DNA from: Rhizobiales bacterium 65-79 | GTDB taxonomy: Bacteria; Pseudomonadota; Alphaproteobacteria; Rhizobiales; Rhizobiaceae | DNA length: 64,000 nt | NCBI GenBank assembly: GCA_001896885.1 | Contig: MKRJ01000034.1 | Coordinates: 94,223-158,222 of the forward strand | Direction of reading: 5' to 3' | Shown: piece after piece, positions 26,621 through 34,508 of the stretch | How the letters are laid out: each line of letters begins with the position of its first letter | How positions within the stretch are numbered: the first letter of the stretch is position 1 | Notes under the pieces: generated by a model | Told to the model about the DNA's origin: nothing | The model's input: only the letters and a program-made list of their open reading frames with translations | The model's database searches: none | Program-made: the position numbers and the translations under genes

Positions 26621-26884
26621 TCATCCGACCGGCCCTGAACCGCCCGATACGCGCCTGAGCCACGGCGCCAGATGGAAGGCGCTCATCAGGAGATACATCG
26701 GCGTCATCCCGGCAAGCGGTGACTGACCCGTCATGCAATCTGTACCGGATACGCCGGCAGCAGCCGTTACCAGCGCCATCAACGCGAAGGTAGGGCTGGC
26801 GGCAAAGCATAGCCACCGGGCTGCGCCTCGGGCGAAGGCGGCGCCGAGCGATCGTGCGTGGCTTATGGTACGGTTCGGGGTCAT
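26621..26884 (-). CDS. Small membrane protein of unknown function
   Basis: An 87-residue protein with two hydrophobic segments (WLCFAASPTFALMALVTAAAGV and GMTPMYLLMSAFHLAPWL). AAGGAGA lies 8 bases before the ATG at 26884, which selects this frame among overlapping open frames. I recall similar short rhizobial proteins starting MTPNxTISHARxLGAAFARGAARWLCFAASPTFA. No function known. Confidence 0.6.
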   Translation of the reverse strand: MTPNRTISHARSLGAAFARGAARWLCFAASPTFALMALVTAAAGVSGTDCMTGQSPLAGMTPMYLLMSAFHLAPWLRRVSGGSGPVG

Positions 26885-26995
26885 GGCCGTTCTCCTTGCT
26901 CATGGGTACGGCTGGGCTCAATGGTACGGCTGGCCCAGGTTAGGAGCCCATTCTTGAGGGCGAGAGTGACAAGTGTGTCGGGATTCGGAGCCTAG

Positions 26996-28216
26996 ATGGA
27001 CTCGCTGATCACGGCGGCGGCGCGCGCGCTTTCCGCCGGCGACCCTCTTGGCGCGCTGAACCATGTCGCGCTGCGCAGCGACCCTCCCGCTCTGGCGCTA
27101 AAGGGCATCGCCATGGCGCAGCTCGGCGACCTCGCACGCGCCAAGGCGCTCCTGAAAAGCGCGGCCCGCGCCTTCGGCCCGAGGGAGGCGGCCGCCCGCG
27201 CGCGCTGCATCGTCGCCGAAGCCGAGATCGCGCTCGTCTCGCGCGACCTTTCCTGGCCGGCAAAAGCGCTCGACCGGGCCCGGGCGACACTCGAGGCACA
27301 TGGCGATCGCCTCAACGCCGCCTATGCGACCTATCTCGACGCCCGCCGTCTCCTCCTGATCGGCCATGTCGACGAAGCCGGCCGTAAGCTTGCCGGGATC
27401 GATCCTGCGCTCTTTCCTGCCGCGCTCGGCGCCGCCTACGAACTGGTCGCCGCAGGCATCGCCATGCGGCGCCTTAAGGCCAGGGAGGCGCGCGCGGCGC
27501 TGGCCCGCGCCGAACGGGCGGCGCGCCGCGCCGGCATCTCGGCGCTTGCGGCCGAGGTCGAGGCCGCCTCCCTTGTCCTCGACGCACCGGCGGCGCGTCT
27601 GATCTCCGGCGGCCGGGAAAAGACGCTCCTGCTGGACGAGGTCGAGGCGCTCTTCGCATCCGGCATCCTGGTCGTGGACGGCTGCCGCCTCGTCGTGCGT
27701 CGCGGGGCAATCGTCGTGCCGCTCGAGAGCCGGCCGGTCCTGTTCGCGCTCGCCCGCGTGCTGGCCGAGGCCTGGCCCGGCGACGCGCCGAGGGAGAAGC
27801 TGCTCTTCAGCGCGTTCCGCGCAAGGCATGCCGACGAATCGCACAGGGCGCGGCTGCGCGTCGAGATCGGGCGCCTGCGCAAGGCGCTCAGACCGCTGGC
27901 CGGTGTGACCGCGACGGGACGCGGCTTCCGTCTCGTGCCGCGCGGCGCACCTCAGGCCGTGGTGCTCGCGCGGCCGGTCGAGGAAGAGCACGCGGCGGTG
28001 CTCGCCCTCCTCTCCGACGGCGAATCCTGGTCGAGCACCGCCCTGGCATTGGCGCTCAACGTCAGCCAGCGCACGGTGCAGCGCGCGCTCGAGGAACTTG
28101 CGGCGGACGGAAAGGTGCAGTCGTTCGGGCAGGCGCGGGCCCGACGCTGGATGACGCCGCCGGTGCCGGGTTTCCCGACAAGCTTGTTACTCCCGGCCCC
28201 GACGTCGATTGGCTAG
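26996..28216 (+). CDS. Helix-turn-helix regulator with TPR-like N-terminal region
   Basis: A 406-residue protein. The N-terminal half (1-190) is Ala-rich and helical, with TPR-like periodicity. A middle segment (about 225-325) resembles an OmpR-type winged helix (VDGCRLVVRRGAIVVPLESRPVLFALARVLAE...LRVEIGRLRKALRPLAGVTATGRGFRLVP). The C-terminal 60 residues hold a second HTH, SSTALALALNVSQRTVQRALEELAADGKVQSFG. Two DNA-binding modules plus a helical sensor region suggest a transcriptional regulator. It lies 35 bases upstream of the beta-propeller gene on the same strand. Confidence 0.65.
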   Translation: MDSLITAAARALSAGDPLGALNHVALRSDPPALALKGIAMAQLGDLARAKALLKSAARAFGPREAAARARCIVAEAEIALVSRDLSWPAKALDRARATLEAHGDRLNAAYATYLDARRLLLIGHVDEAGRKLAGIDPALFPAALGAAYELVAAGIAMRRLKAREARAALARAERAARRAGISALAAEVEAASLVLDAPAARLISGGREKTLLLDEVEALFASGILVVDGCRLVVRRGAIVVPLESRPVLFALARVLAEAWPGDAPREKLLFSAFRARHADESHRARLRVEIGRLRKALRPLAGVTATGRGFRLVPRGAPQAVVLARPVEEEHAAVLALLSDGESWSSTALALALNVSQRTVQRALEELAADGKVQSFGQARARRWMTPPVPGFPTSLLLPAPTSIG

Positions 28217-28251
28217 CATCATGCTCCATAACAACCCGACAGGAGCAAGAC

Positions 28252-28884
28252 ATGAAACATTCAGCAGCGGAAATCCTCGAGGAATACGGCCCCTTCCCCG
28301 GCACCGAACAGGTGCACGGCCTCACCTATGACGGCAAGCATGTCTGGTTCGCCGCCGGCGACAGGCTGAACGCGATCGATCCCGCGGACGGCAAGCCCCT
28401 GGATTCGATCGACGTCCCGGCGCATGCGGGCACCGCCTTCGACGGCAAGCACCTGTTCCAGATCGCCGAGAGCCGCATCCAGAAGATCGACCCCAAGAGC
28501 GGACGCGTGGTCTCGACCATTCCGGCGCCCGGAAACGGCGGCGATTCCGGCCTCGCCTGGGCGGAAGGATCGCTCTGGGTAGGCGAATACCGCGCGCGCA
28601 AGATCCACCAGATCGATCCGGAGACCGGGAAGGTCCTGCGCAGCATCCAATCCAACCGCTTCGTAACGGGCATCACGTGGGTGGATGGCGAGCTCTGGCA
28701 CGCCACCTGGGAAGACGAGCAGAGCGATATACGCCACATCGATCCGGAAACGGGCGAAACGCTCGAACGGCTCGACATGCCGGCCGGCACGGGCGTTTCG
28801 GGGCTCGAATCCGATGGCGGCGACCGCTTCTTCTGCGGCGGCGGCAAGAGCGGCAAGGTGAGGGTCGTGCGCCGGCCGAGATGA
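28252..28884 (+). CDS. Beta-propeller protein (Vgb/glutamine cyclotransferase-like)
   Basis: A 210-residue protein of about five repeats around the pattern G-x-W-x...IxxIDPxTGKVLxSI, for example LWVGEYRARKIHQIDPETGKVLRSI and LWHATWEDEQSDIRHIDPETGETLERL. This fits a small beta-propeller of the virginiamycin B lyase/glutamine cyclotransferase superfamily. No signal peptide, so cytoplasmic. AGGAGC precedes the ATG. Pairing with the regulator at 26996 suggests it is its partner or target; the substrate is unknown. Confidence 0.7.
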   Translation: MKHSAAEILEEYGPFPGTEQVHGLTYDGKHVWFAAGDRLNAIDPADGKPLDSIDVPAHAGTAFDGKHLFQIAESRIQKIDPKSGRVVSTIPAPGNGGDSGLAWAEGSLWVGEYRARKIHQIDPETGKVLRSIQSNRFVTGITWVDGELWHATWEDEQSDIRHIDPETGETLERLDMPAGTGVSGLESDGGDRFFCGGGKSGKVRVVRRPR

Positions 28885-28933
28885 AGTTTCCGGCCGGCCC
28901 CGCGAGGCGGCGGATCCGGAATCCTCCGGCCGG

Positions 28934-29149
28934 TCAGTCGTCAAGGAGCCGCAAGGCGCCGCCCTTGTGGGCGGCGATGTGGTCGGTCCTGTCGCTCTTG
29001 ATCTCGTATTGGGGATCGTCGCGCGAGGCCCGATGAGTATGGCCCTTGTAGTCGAAATCCCCGGTATGGACGCGAATGATCGTGCCCGAGACGCGGCCCG
29101 CCTCCGAGTTCCAGCTCACATGATCGCCGACCTTGAATGTCCTGGGCAT
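28934..29149 (-). CDS. DUF2945 (HVA1 TUDOR-like) protein
   Basis: A 71-residue protein beginning MPRTFKVGDHVSWNSEAGRVSGTII, with FDYKGHTHRASRDDPQYEIKSD and ending TDHIAAHKGGALRLL. This is the whole DUF2945/hypervirulence-associated TUDOR domain, common as a stand-alone protein in soil bacteria; no biochemical role is established. GGAGATAACG precedes the ATG at 29149. It follows the oxidoreductase gene by 25 bases on the same strand. Confidence 0.85.
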   Translation of the reverse strand: MPRTFKVGDHVSWNSEAGRVSGTIIRVHTGDFDYKGHTHRASRDDPQYEIKSDRTDHIAAHKGGALRLLDD

Positions 29150-29174
29150 CGTTATCTCCGGTTGGGGCTCCCCT

Positions 29175-31505
29175 TTATGGCTGACAGTTGACGGTGCCGC
29201 CGAATTCCAGCGCGGCGAACGGAATTGCGGATTCCCCATTCAGTTCGGCAAGCCGCTTCAAGAGCCAGGGTTCGGGCTCGCCGAAGCTCAGCCGCCGCAC
29301 GGCGACGGGCGAGGATTTCAGCTGCGGCTGGTGGCTTATCGGGTCGCGCGCGTACCAGGTGTGCTGGTTGGCCGATTGCGCGCCGTGGCCGTAGTGGAAC
29401 GGCACGAACACCTCTCCCGGCCGCACCGTATCGACCACCATCGCCACGCCTTCCCAGCGGCCGTTCGGCGAGGTGATCTCCACCCTATCGCCGAGCCCGA
29501 TCTCCAGGCGGGCCGCGTCGTCCGGATGGACCTCGACATAGGGGTGGGGCGCCCGCTCGTTCAGGACGGCGGACCGGCCGGTCTTGGTGCGGGTATGGAA
29601 GTGATAGACCACGCGCCCGGTGATGAGGGTGAACGGGTATTCCATAGAGGTCGGATTCGGCTGCCGCCGCCACTCCACCGGCCTCAGGAACGCCTTTCCC
29701 CTGGGATCCATCCGCTCATAGTCGCCGCGGGTGTTCTTGCGGCCGGTCAGGAAATCGGCGCCATAGGTTTCGCATTCGTCGATGCCGGTCCAGAATTCAA
29801 GGTCCTCGTAGAGACGCTCGGAGCCGCGCGGGTGTTCGTCATTGCACGGCCAGCGGACCGAACCCATTTCGAGGATCAGCTCATAGGTCATGCCGGAATA
29901 GTCGCAGGGCCGGCCTTTCGATACCTTGCGCCATTCCTCGAAGGCGTCCTTCGGCTCCCCGAACGGGATCAGGGCCACGCCCTCCCGGTCCTTGAAGCCC
30001 AGCCGATCTGCCACTTCCACGAAGATGTCGAAGTCGCTGCGCGCCTCTCCGGGCGGCTCGACCGCCTTCAGCAGAAGATTGACGCTGCGGTCGGCATTGG
30101 TGACGCAGCCCATCTTCTCGCCCCACATCGCCGCCGGGAAATAGACGTCGGCAAGATCGACCGTCTCCGCGTCGAGAAACGGGTCCTGCACCACCAGGAA
30201 GAGCCGCCGCAGGATGCGCTCGCTGCGGTTCTGGTCGGGCAGGCTTACGAGCGGGTTGGTCCCGATCACCCACATGAACTCGATCTCGCCGCGCTCGGCG
30301 CTTTCCATCATCGACAATATGTCCTTCGGCACCTCCGGATGGAACTTACCGAAGTCGATATTCCAGAGTTCGCACAGGTCGCGCATCTGCGCTTCGCAGT
30401 GAGGATTGCGGTAGGCGGGATAGGAGCCGCCCGCGCCCGCTTCCCGGTTGCACATCGCGGCCGGTTGGCCGGCCATCAGCAGCGGACCGGCCCCGGGCTT
30501 GCCGATCGCGCCGGTAATGAGATGCACCGTGTTCACCAGCGAGGACGAGGCCGTGGCCTCGACGCTCTGGTAGAAGCCCTGCAGGACGGTGGAGACCATG
30601 CGCCGCGTGGTGCCGATCCACTCCGCCGCGGTTTCCAGATCGCGCCGGGGGATGCCGCAGATTTCAGCTACGCGCTCGGGCGGGTATTCGCGGGCGACGG
30701 CGTCGAGTTCATCGAAGCCGACCGTGTGTCTCGCAATGAAGTCGCGGTCTATCCAGCCGCGGGCGATCAGCAGGTGAATGATCCCGTTCATGAGCGCGAC
30801 GTTCGTACCCGACCGCAGCGCAAGATGAAGGTCGGCGCCCTGCAGCACGGTCGGCGTCCGGCGCGGGTCGGCGACGATGATCCGTCCGCCATTCTTCGCC
30901 TTCGCCGCCAGCATTCGCTCCCAGAGGACGGTCTGCACCTCGGCGACGTTGTGGCCGTAGAGGCAGAGGAGGTCCGCCTGGTCCACGTCAACATAGGAAG
31001 CCACCGGGCCGTCGACGCCGAAATTGGCCATGAGACCGGTAGCGGAGGTCGCCGTGCACAGCCGGGTATTTCCGTCGATGTTGGAGGATTGCAGGCCGCC
31101 GCGCCAAAGCTTCCCGAGCGTATAGAACTCCTCGATCGTGAGCTGCCCGGAATTGTAGCAGGCCAGGTTCTCGTGCCCCTGGCGCCAGGCCTCCCTGAAC
31201 GTCTCGATGAAGAAGTCCATGGCTTCGGCCCAGCCGACCGGCTCGAGCGAGGCTCCCTTCGTCCGCCGGATCATCGGGGTGGTGCCGCGCCGCTTCGAGT
31301 TGTTCGCGACCCAGCCGTGCTCGCCCTTCGGGCCGAGATGACCGAAATTGACCGGATGGCCGGCATTGCCGCGGACGCCGGCAATCCTCCCGTCCTTCAC
31401 GGCGATATCGACACCGCAGCCGTTGGAGCACAGGATGCAGGCAGAATGGACCCAGGCGTCGGGATCGCCTTCTATCCCGAGATTGGTGTCGATCCTTGGT
31501 TGCAT
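29175..31505 (-). CDS. Molybdopterin oxidoreductase (Nap/Fdh-like)
   Basis: A 776-residue DMSO-reductase-superfamily enzyme. The N-terminal iron-sulfur motif is ACILCSNGCGVDI, but the fourth ligand, usually Cys in a C-x-KG motif, is Gly here (NFGHLGPKGEHGW). The molybdenum Cys is probably in NTRLCTATSATGLMANFG. The C-terminal molydopterin dinucleotide domain (VEVHPDDAARLEIGLGDRVEITSPNGRWEG) is intact. The ATG at 31505 has GGAG 6 bases upstream; the GTG at 31517 is the alternative. No Tat signal, so cytoplasmic, and no partner subunit is adjacent. Substrate unknown; a formate dehydrogenase or assimilatory nitrate reductase relative. Confidence 0.85.
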   Translation of the reverse strand: MQPRIDTNLGIEGDPDAWVHSACILCSNGCGVDIAVKDGRIAGVRGNAGHPVNFGHLGPKGEHGWVANNSKRRGTTPMIRRTKGASLEPVGWAEAMDFFIETFREAWRQGHENLACYNSGQLTIEEFYTLGKLWRGGLQSSNIDGNTRLCTATSATGLMANFGVDGPVASYVDVDQADLLCLYGHNVAEVQTVLWERMLAAKAKNGGRIIVADPRRTPTVLQGADLHLALRSGTNVALMNGIIHLLIARGWIDRDFIARHTVGFDELDAVAREYPPERVAEICGIPRRDLETAAEWIGTTRRMVSTVLQGFYQSVEATASSSLVNTVHLITGAIGKPGAGPLLMAGQPAAMCNREAGAGGSYPAYRNPHCEAQMRDLCELWNIDFGKFHPEVPKDILSMMESAERGEIEFMWVIGTNPLVSLPDQNRSERILRRLFLVVQDPFLDAETVDLADVYFPAAMWGEKMGCVTNADRSVNLLLKAVEPPGEARSDFDIFVEVADRLGFKDREGVALIPFGEPKDAFEEWRKVSKGRPCDYSGMTYELILEMGSVRWPCNDEHPRGSERLYEDLEFWTGIDECETYGADFLTGRKNTRGDYERMDPRGKAFLRPVEWRRQPNPTSMEYPFTLITGRVVYHFHTRTKTGRSAVLNERAPHPYVEVHPDDAARLEIGLGDRVEITSPNGRWEGVAMVVDTVRPGEVFVPFHYGHGAQSANQHTWYARDPISHQPQLKSSPVAVRRLSFGEPEPWLLKRLAELNGESAIPFAALEFGGTVNCQP

Positions 31506-31706
31506 GTGCCGCTCCACTGGCGCGGCGCGGAAAGCGCCTCGGCCATTAAAGCCCTTCCGGGTGCGAGCACCAAGGTTTGTTTTCGCTTACGGGCGCCGTA
31601 GTGCCATGCCTTGGCCTCACTTCCACGGCGCCTTACCCAACCTGGGCAGTTACAGGAAAGGGCACAATTCAATGACGAAACAAGCTACGTTCGCCGCCGG
31701 GCGCGG

Positions 31707-32354
31707 TTAGCCGAGATTTCTCAACGGCGCCGTGTGCGATGGCGCGTTGTTGTCGCCCACCAGACTGCGGCAAAACGAGCAGTGAAAGCGTTTGATGCCC
31801 GGATAGGCTTTGCGTACCATGGCCACGACGTCCTTCAGCCAGACATCTGACGAATGCCAGCGGTTCCGGATGGTGACGACGTTCATCGTCCGCCCCGCCG
31901 TGATCTGGTCTATCGCACCTTTGGCCATCTGCTGATTGCCTTTACCGGCTGCCGCGAGCATTTTTTCGAACTGACGCACCAGCCGCCTATCCTCATCTTC
32001 CACCGTGCTGGCGATAGAGTCGTAAGTTTCCGCCGGCTTGCCAGGTTTGCCGCCGTGGCGGCCTTGATATTTCGAGAGTTCGTAATCGATGCATTTGTTG
32101 CCGGAAAACACGCTTCCGGCATCTTGGAAATTCCCTTTCATGATCATCATGCCCGGATCCGAGAGCGTTGAGCCGTGCGGGGCATAAAAAATTATCTCCA
32201 CGTCCTTTCCTGTGCCCGGGACGTCGAACGTCTTGTTTGCCTTGTAATAACCGCCATGAGCGGAAATAAGGACGTCATGGCTGCTCGTGGCGGATTTAAA
32301 GAAGTAGAGCTTGCTGCCCAAGGGCTCCGCACCCTTCGGGATTGAGTTAGCCAT
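31707..32354 (-). CDS. Protein resembling the Stv putative-adhesin domain
   Basis: A 215-residue protein. Features: DVLISAHGGYYKANKTFDVP and VEIIFYAPHGSTLSDPGMMI near the N-terminus, and FHCSFCRSLVGDNNAPSHTAPL at the C-terminus. The SAHGG, FYAPHG and HCSFCR blocks recall the so-called Stv domain, found at the ends of secreted effector or polymorphic-toxin proteins; I assign this from memory only. No signal peptide. GGAGGGC precedes the ATG at 32354. It marks the left border of the accessory region. Confidence 0.45.
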   Translation of the reverse strand: MANSIPKGAEPLGSKLYFFKSATSSHDVLISAHGGYYKANKTFDVPGTGKDVEIIFYAPHGSTLSDPGMMIMKGNFQDAGSVFSGNKCIDYELSKYQGRHGGKPGKPAETYDSIASTVEDEDRRLVRQFEKMLAAAGKGNQQMAKGAIDQITAGRTMNVVTIRNRWHSSDVWLKDVVAMVRKAYPGIKRFHCSFCRSLVGDNNAPSHTAPLRNLG

Positions 32355-32447
32355 GGCTGCCCTCCTGTTTGCCGCAATATGCGGCGTCGGTCGGTTGACC
32401 GTCAACCCTCGTCGCTCGAAACAGGATCGTGCTATTCTGAATCGATT

Positions 32448-32649
32448 ATGAACTCCCAGCCAACACCGCCGGAAGACGTCGCGAGCCTCTATCGTCGCGC
32501 CTTCGACGAGTATGGCGCGCGGGCGCTCTGGCCTGCGCCCGGTCAAGCAACCGACCTCGGCGGATGCCTTGGCGACTACCGGAGCACTGCGCATGGATGG
32601 ACGCAGACTCGCCGAATCGATCGAAGCACTGTGCCGCGCCCATCAGTAA
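32448..32649 (+). pseudogene. Frameshifted small conserved protein
   Basis: ATG at 32448 begins MNSQPTPPEDVASLYRRAFDEYGARALWPA, a conserved alphaproteobacterial start. After about codon 30 the matching continuation lies in the next frame: PVKQPTSADALATTGALRMDG... to ...SIEALCRAHQ, stop at 32647-32649. Removing one C from the CCC at about 32538 restores a 67-codon gene. The intact protein is a short helical protein of unknown function that I recall beside metal resistance and transfer genes. Either a real mutation or a sequencing error in a homopolymer. Confidence 0.65.
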
Positions 32650-32747
32650 GTTCTTGCTACTCTCCGCCTCTACGTCTCTTTACTGCCTTTAGATGCCAGC
32701 CAGCGCCGGACACAAAATCACTCCCACTCTATTGTTCTGAGCGATGT

Positions 32748-32973
32748 TAACGCGCTGATTCTTCAGCGCAATTTTTTTCTGCGCATAGAGAAAGACCGAC
32801 TCCACGATCCGTCAGAAATTTGGGGTCTTGATTTCAAAGAGGATTTTCGACGATCTGCGATTTGCTCGGTTTCAGCGACTATCGACAACGATCGGTCGAT
32901 TTTTCGCTGACAGGCGCCAACACATGGAAGCCTACAGCTCCCAAAAAGACCGTCACGAGACTATCCACAAGAG
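32748..32973 (+). repeat. Left copy of the ~225-bp diverged direct repeat
   Basis: This non-coding stretch (the gap 32650-32996 holds no gene) aligns with 40671-40899 at a constant offset of 7922-7924 bases. Shared blocks include TAACGCGCTGATT at the left end, TTGATTTCAAAG, CTATCGACAACGAT-GGTCGATTT and ACCGTCA...CACAAGA near the right end. The motif ATCGAC-N8-GTCGAT is kept in both. Divergence is substantial, so the copies are old. Confidence 0.75.
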
Positions 32974-32996
32974 GCAACTCGCTCGCAACCGCGAGT

Positions 32997-33419
32997 TCAC
33001 GCAGCCTTGCCAAATAACGTTTCGATGAGTGGACACTCCGGCAAGGTGCCGTCGCCGCATTGCGCCACAACATCCTTCAGCACCCGTTCCATGCGCTTCA
33101 GGTCAGTGATTTTCGCCCGTATGTCCGCGAGATGCACAGCAGCAACGTCTCTTGCGTCAGCGCAAGGCCGGTCGCGCTCATCGGCCAGACGCAACAACCC
33201 ACGGATTTCATCGAGCGAGAAGCCGAGCTCGCGCGCACGCAGCACGAAGCGGAGCCGCCGCTCGTGCGTGCTGTCGTAGGCGCGGTAGCCGGCCGCAGTG
33301 CGCGGCGGTTCCGGTAGAAGTCCAACCTTCTCGTAGTAGCGCACCGTCTCCAGATTGCTGCCGGTCCGCCGGGCGAGTTCCGCCCGCTGCATGCCTTTCA
33401 CCACGGCGTGATCGCGCAT
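32997..33419 (-). CDS. merR: Mercury-responsive transcriptional regulator MerR
   Basis: A 140-residue MerR protein. The N-terminal winged helix is ELARRTGSNLETVRYYEKVGLLP and the mercury-binding cysteines are Cys86 (DRPC), Cys121 (AQCGDG) and Cys129 (PECP), with spacings 35 and 8 versus 35 and 9 in Tn21 MerR. It therefore binds Hg(II) and distorts the promoter between it and merT. It is divergent from the mer genes, which is the usual arrangement. Confidence 0.93.
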   Translation of the reverse strand: MRDHAVVKGMQRAELARRTGSNLETVRYYEKVGLLPEPPRTAAGYRAYDSTHERRLRFVLRARELGFSLDEIRGLLRLADERDRPCADARDVAAVHLADIRAKITDLKRMERVLKDVVAQCGDGTLPECPLIETLFGKAA

Positions 33420-33432
33420 CGCGAAAGCCCTC

Positions 33433-33463
33433 TTGACCCTGTAGTTGCTACAGACCCCACATT
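33433..33463 (+). promoter_or_regulatory. MerR-controlled mer promoter/operator
   Basis: TTGACC (33433-33438) is followed by a 19-base spacer holding the dyad CTGTAG-TTG-CTACAG (33439-33453) and then CACATT (33458-33463). The over-long spacer with a central dyad is the diagnostic layout of MerR promoters, activated by untwisting. It sits between merR and merT. Confidence 0.85.
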
Positions 33464-33504
33464 AGCGTTCGAATACGATTTCGGCAACAAAGGCGAGGCC
33501 GGAC

Positions 33505-33924
33505 ATGAATGCATCACGACACGGAGCGGCGGATATCGCCTCACCCGCGGGGAACCTGACCAAACCTGAGCGAAGCGAAGCCGGGCGTCAGCGCCTGGCC
33601 GCCGCTGGCGGCGTTCTCGCCGCGCTTGGCGCGGCGTCCTGCTGCGTCGTGCCTTTCGCCTTGTTCACGCTTGGCGTCAGCGGAGCTTGGATCGGCAACC
33701 TGACGGCGCTCGAACCCTATCAGCCGTTGTTTGCCGCGATTGCCGCAGCCTGCCTCGGCTATGGCTTCTACCTGGTCTATCGCAGGCCGAAGGTCGCTTG
33801 CGCCGAAGGCTCCTACTGCGCGAGCCCGTCGTCGAGCCGGCTCGCCAAAGTCGGTCTGTGGACCGCGCTCCTCCTCGTCCTGATCGCCGTCGGCTTCCCG
33901 CGAATCGCTGCCCTGTTCCTCTGA
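33505..33924 (+). CDS. merT: Mercuric ion transport protein MerT
   Basis: A 139-residue inner-membrane protein with three hydrophobic helices. The vicinal cysteines that take Hg(II) from the periplasm are in LAALGAASCCVVPFALFTLG in helix 1; a second pair is spaced in the loop ACAEGSYC. This matches MerT, somewhat longer at the N-terminus (about 30 extra residues, starting MNASRHGAADIASPAGN). First gene of the mer operon. Confidence 0.9.
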   Translation: MNASRHGAADIASPAGNLTKPERSEAGRQRLAAAGGVLAALGAASCCVVPFALFTLGVSGAWIGNLTALEPYQPLFAAIAAACLGYGFYLVYRRPKVACAEGSYCASPSSSRLAKVGLWTALLLVLIAVGFPRIAALFL

Positions 33925-33940
33925 ACCAAGGAGACGTTCC

Positions 33941-34246
33941 ATGCGCACATCTCAAATCACCACCACTGCCGCCGTCATCGCGGTGCTGATGTCCTGGCCG
34001 GCATACGCTGCGGACAAGACCATCGTTCTCGATGTGAAGAACGCTGACTGCGTTCTGTGTCCGCCGATCGTGAAGCAGTCGCTACTGCGGGTGCAAGGCG
34101 TCAAGAATGTGGAAACCCGTCAAGCGAACCAGATGGCCGACTTCATGGCCACGGTTACGTTCGACGACGCGGTTGCCAGTGAAGCTGCGCTGATCGCGGC
34201 GACGACGAAGGCCGGCTATCCATCCCATGTCGCGAGCGCGAATTGA
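33941..34246 (+). CDS. merP: Periplasmic mercury-binding protein MerP
   Basis: A 101-residue protein with a signal peptide (cleavage after SWPAYA-A) and a heavy-metal-associated fold. The metal-binding motif is NADCVLCPPIV (CxxC, variant of the usual GMTCAAC). It hands Hg(II) to MerT. AAGGAG lies 9 bases before the ATG; spacing from merT is 16 bases. Confidence 0.9.
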   Translation: MRTSQITTTAAVIAVLMSWPAYAADKTIVLDVKNADCVLCPPIVKQSLLRVQGVKNVETRQANQMADFMATVTFDDAVASEAALIAATTKAGYPSHVASAN

Positions 34247-34508
34247 GAGAGACGGATTGAGCGATCGCGCACTCATCGCCACGGGCGCAGTCGGCGCCCT
34301 GTTGGCTGCGGCCTGCTGTGCGGCACCGTTGCTCGCAGCCGTCCTGCCTTTGGCCGCCTTTGGCGCCTGGCTGGCGGGTGCGGGTCTCATCGTGCTGGTG
34401 CTGCTCATTGTGGGGTGCTGCGGTCTTGTCGCCTGGATCATTCATCGCCGTCGCGCGAAGGCCGCCTGTGGCGCGACGGCGATTCCACAGGAAAGCATGA
34501 AGTTATGA
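34227..34508 (+). CDS. merF: MerF-like mercury transporter
   Basis: A 93-residue protein with two hydrophobic helices, the first carrying a CC pair (LLAAACCAAPLLAAVLPL) and a second CC near the end of helix 2 (LLIVGCCGLVAWII). Two vicinal Cys pairs in two helices fit MerF. The ATG at 34227 overlaps the end of merP; a TTG at 34257 with GAGAGA upstream is an alternative start. Its stop falls 4 bases into the merBA start, so coupling is likely. Confidence 0.75.
   Translation: MSRARIERDGLSDRALIATGAVGALLAAACCAAPLLAAVLPLAAFGAWLAGAGLIVLVLLIVGCCGLVAWIIHRRRAKAACGATAIPQESMKL

Noticed and set aside
29133-31601. An 822-codon open frame on the plus strand
   Set aside because: Antisense of the molybdopterin oxidoreductase, whose motifs and ribosome site fix the real strand.
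32748-32973. Transposon ends or insertion sequence at the repeat
   Set aside because: No transposase gene or terminal inverted repeats of a known family are visible near either copy, so I call it only a repeat.
32828-33028. Short open frame MISKRIFDDLRFARFQ..., similar to one at 40750
   Set aside because: The similarity reflects the underlying DNA direct repeat; there is no ribosome site, the frames diverge after about 30 residues, and no family is known.
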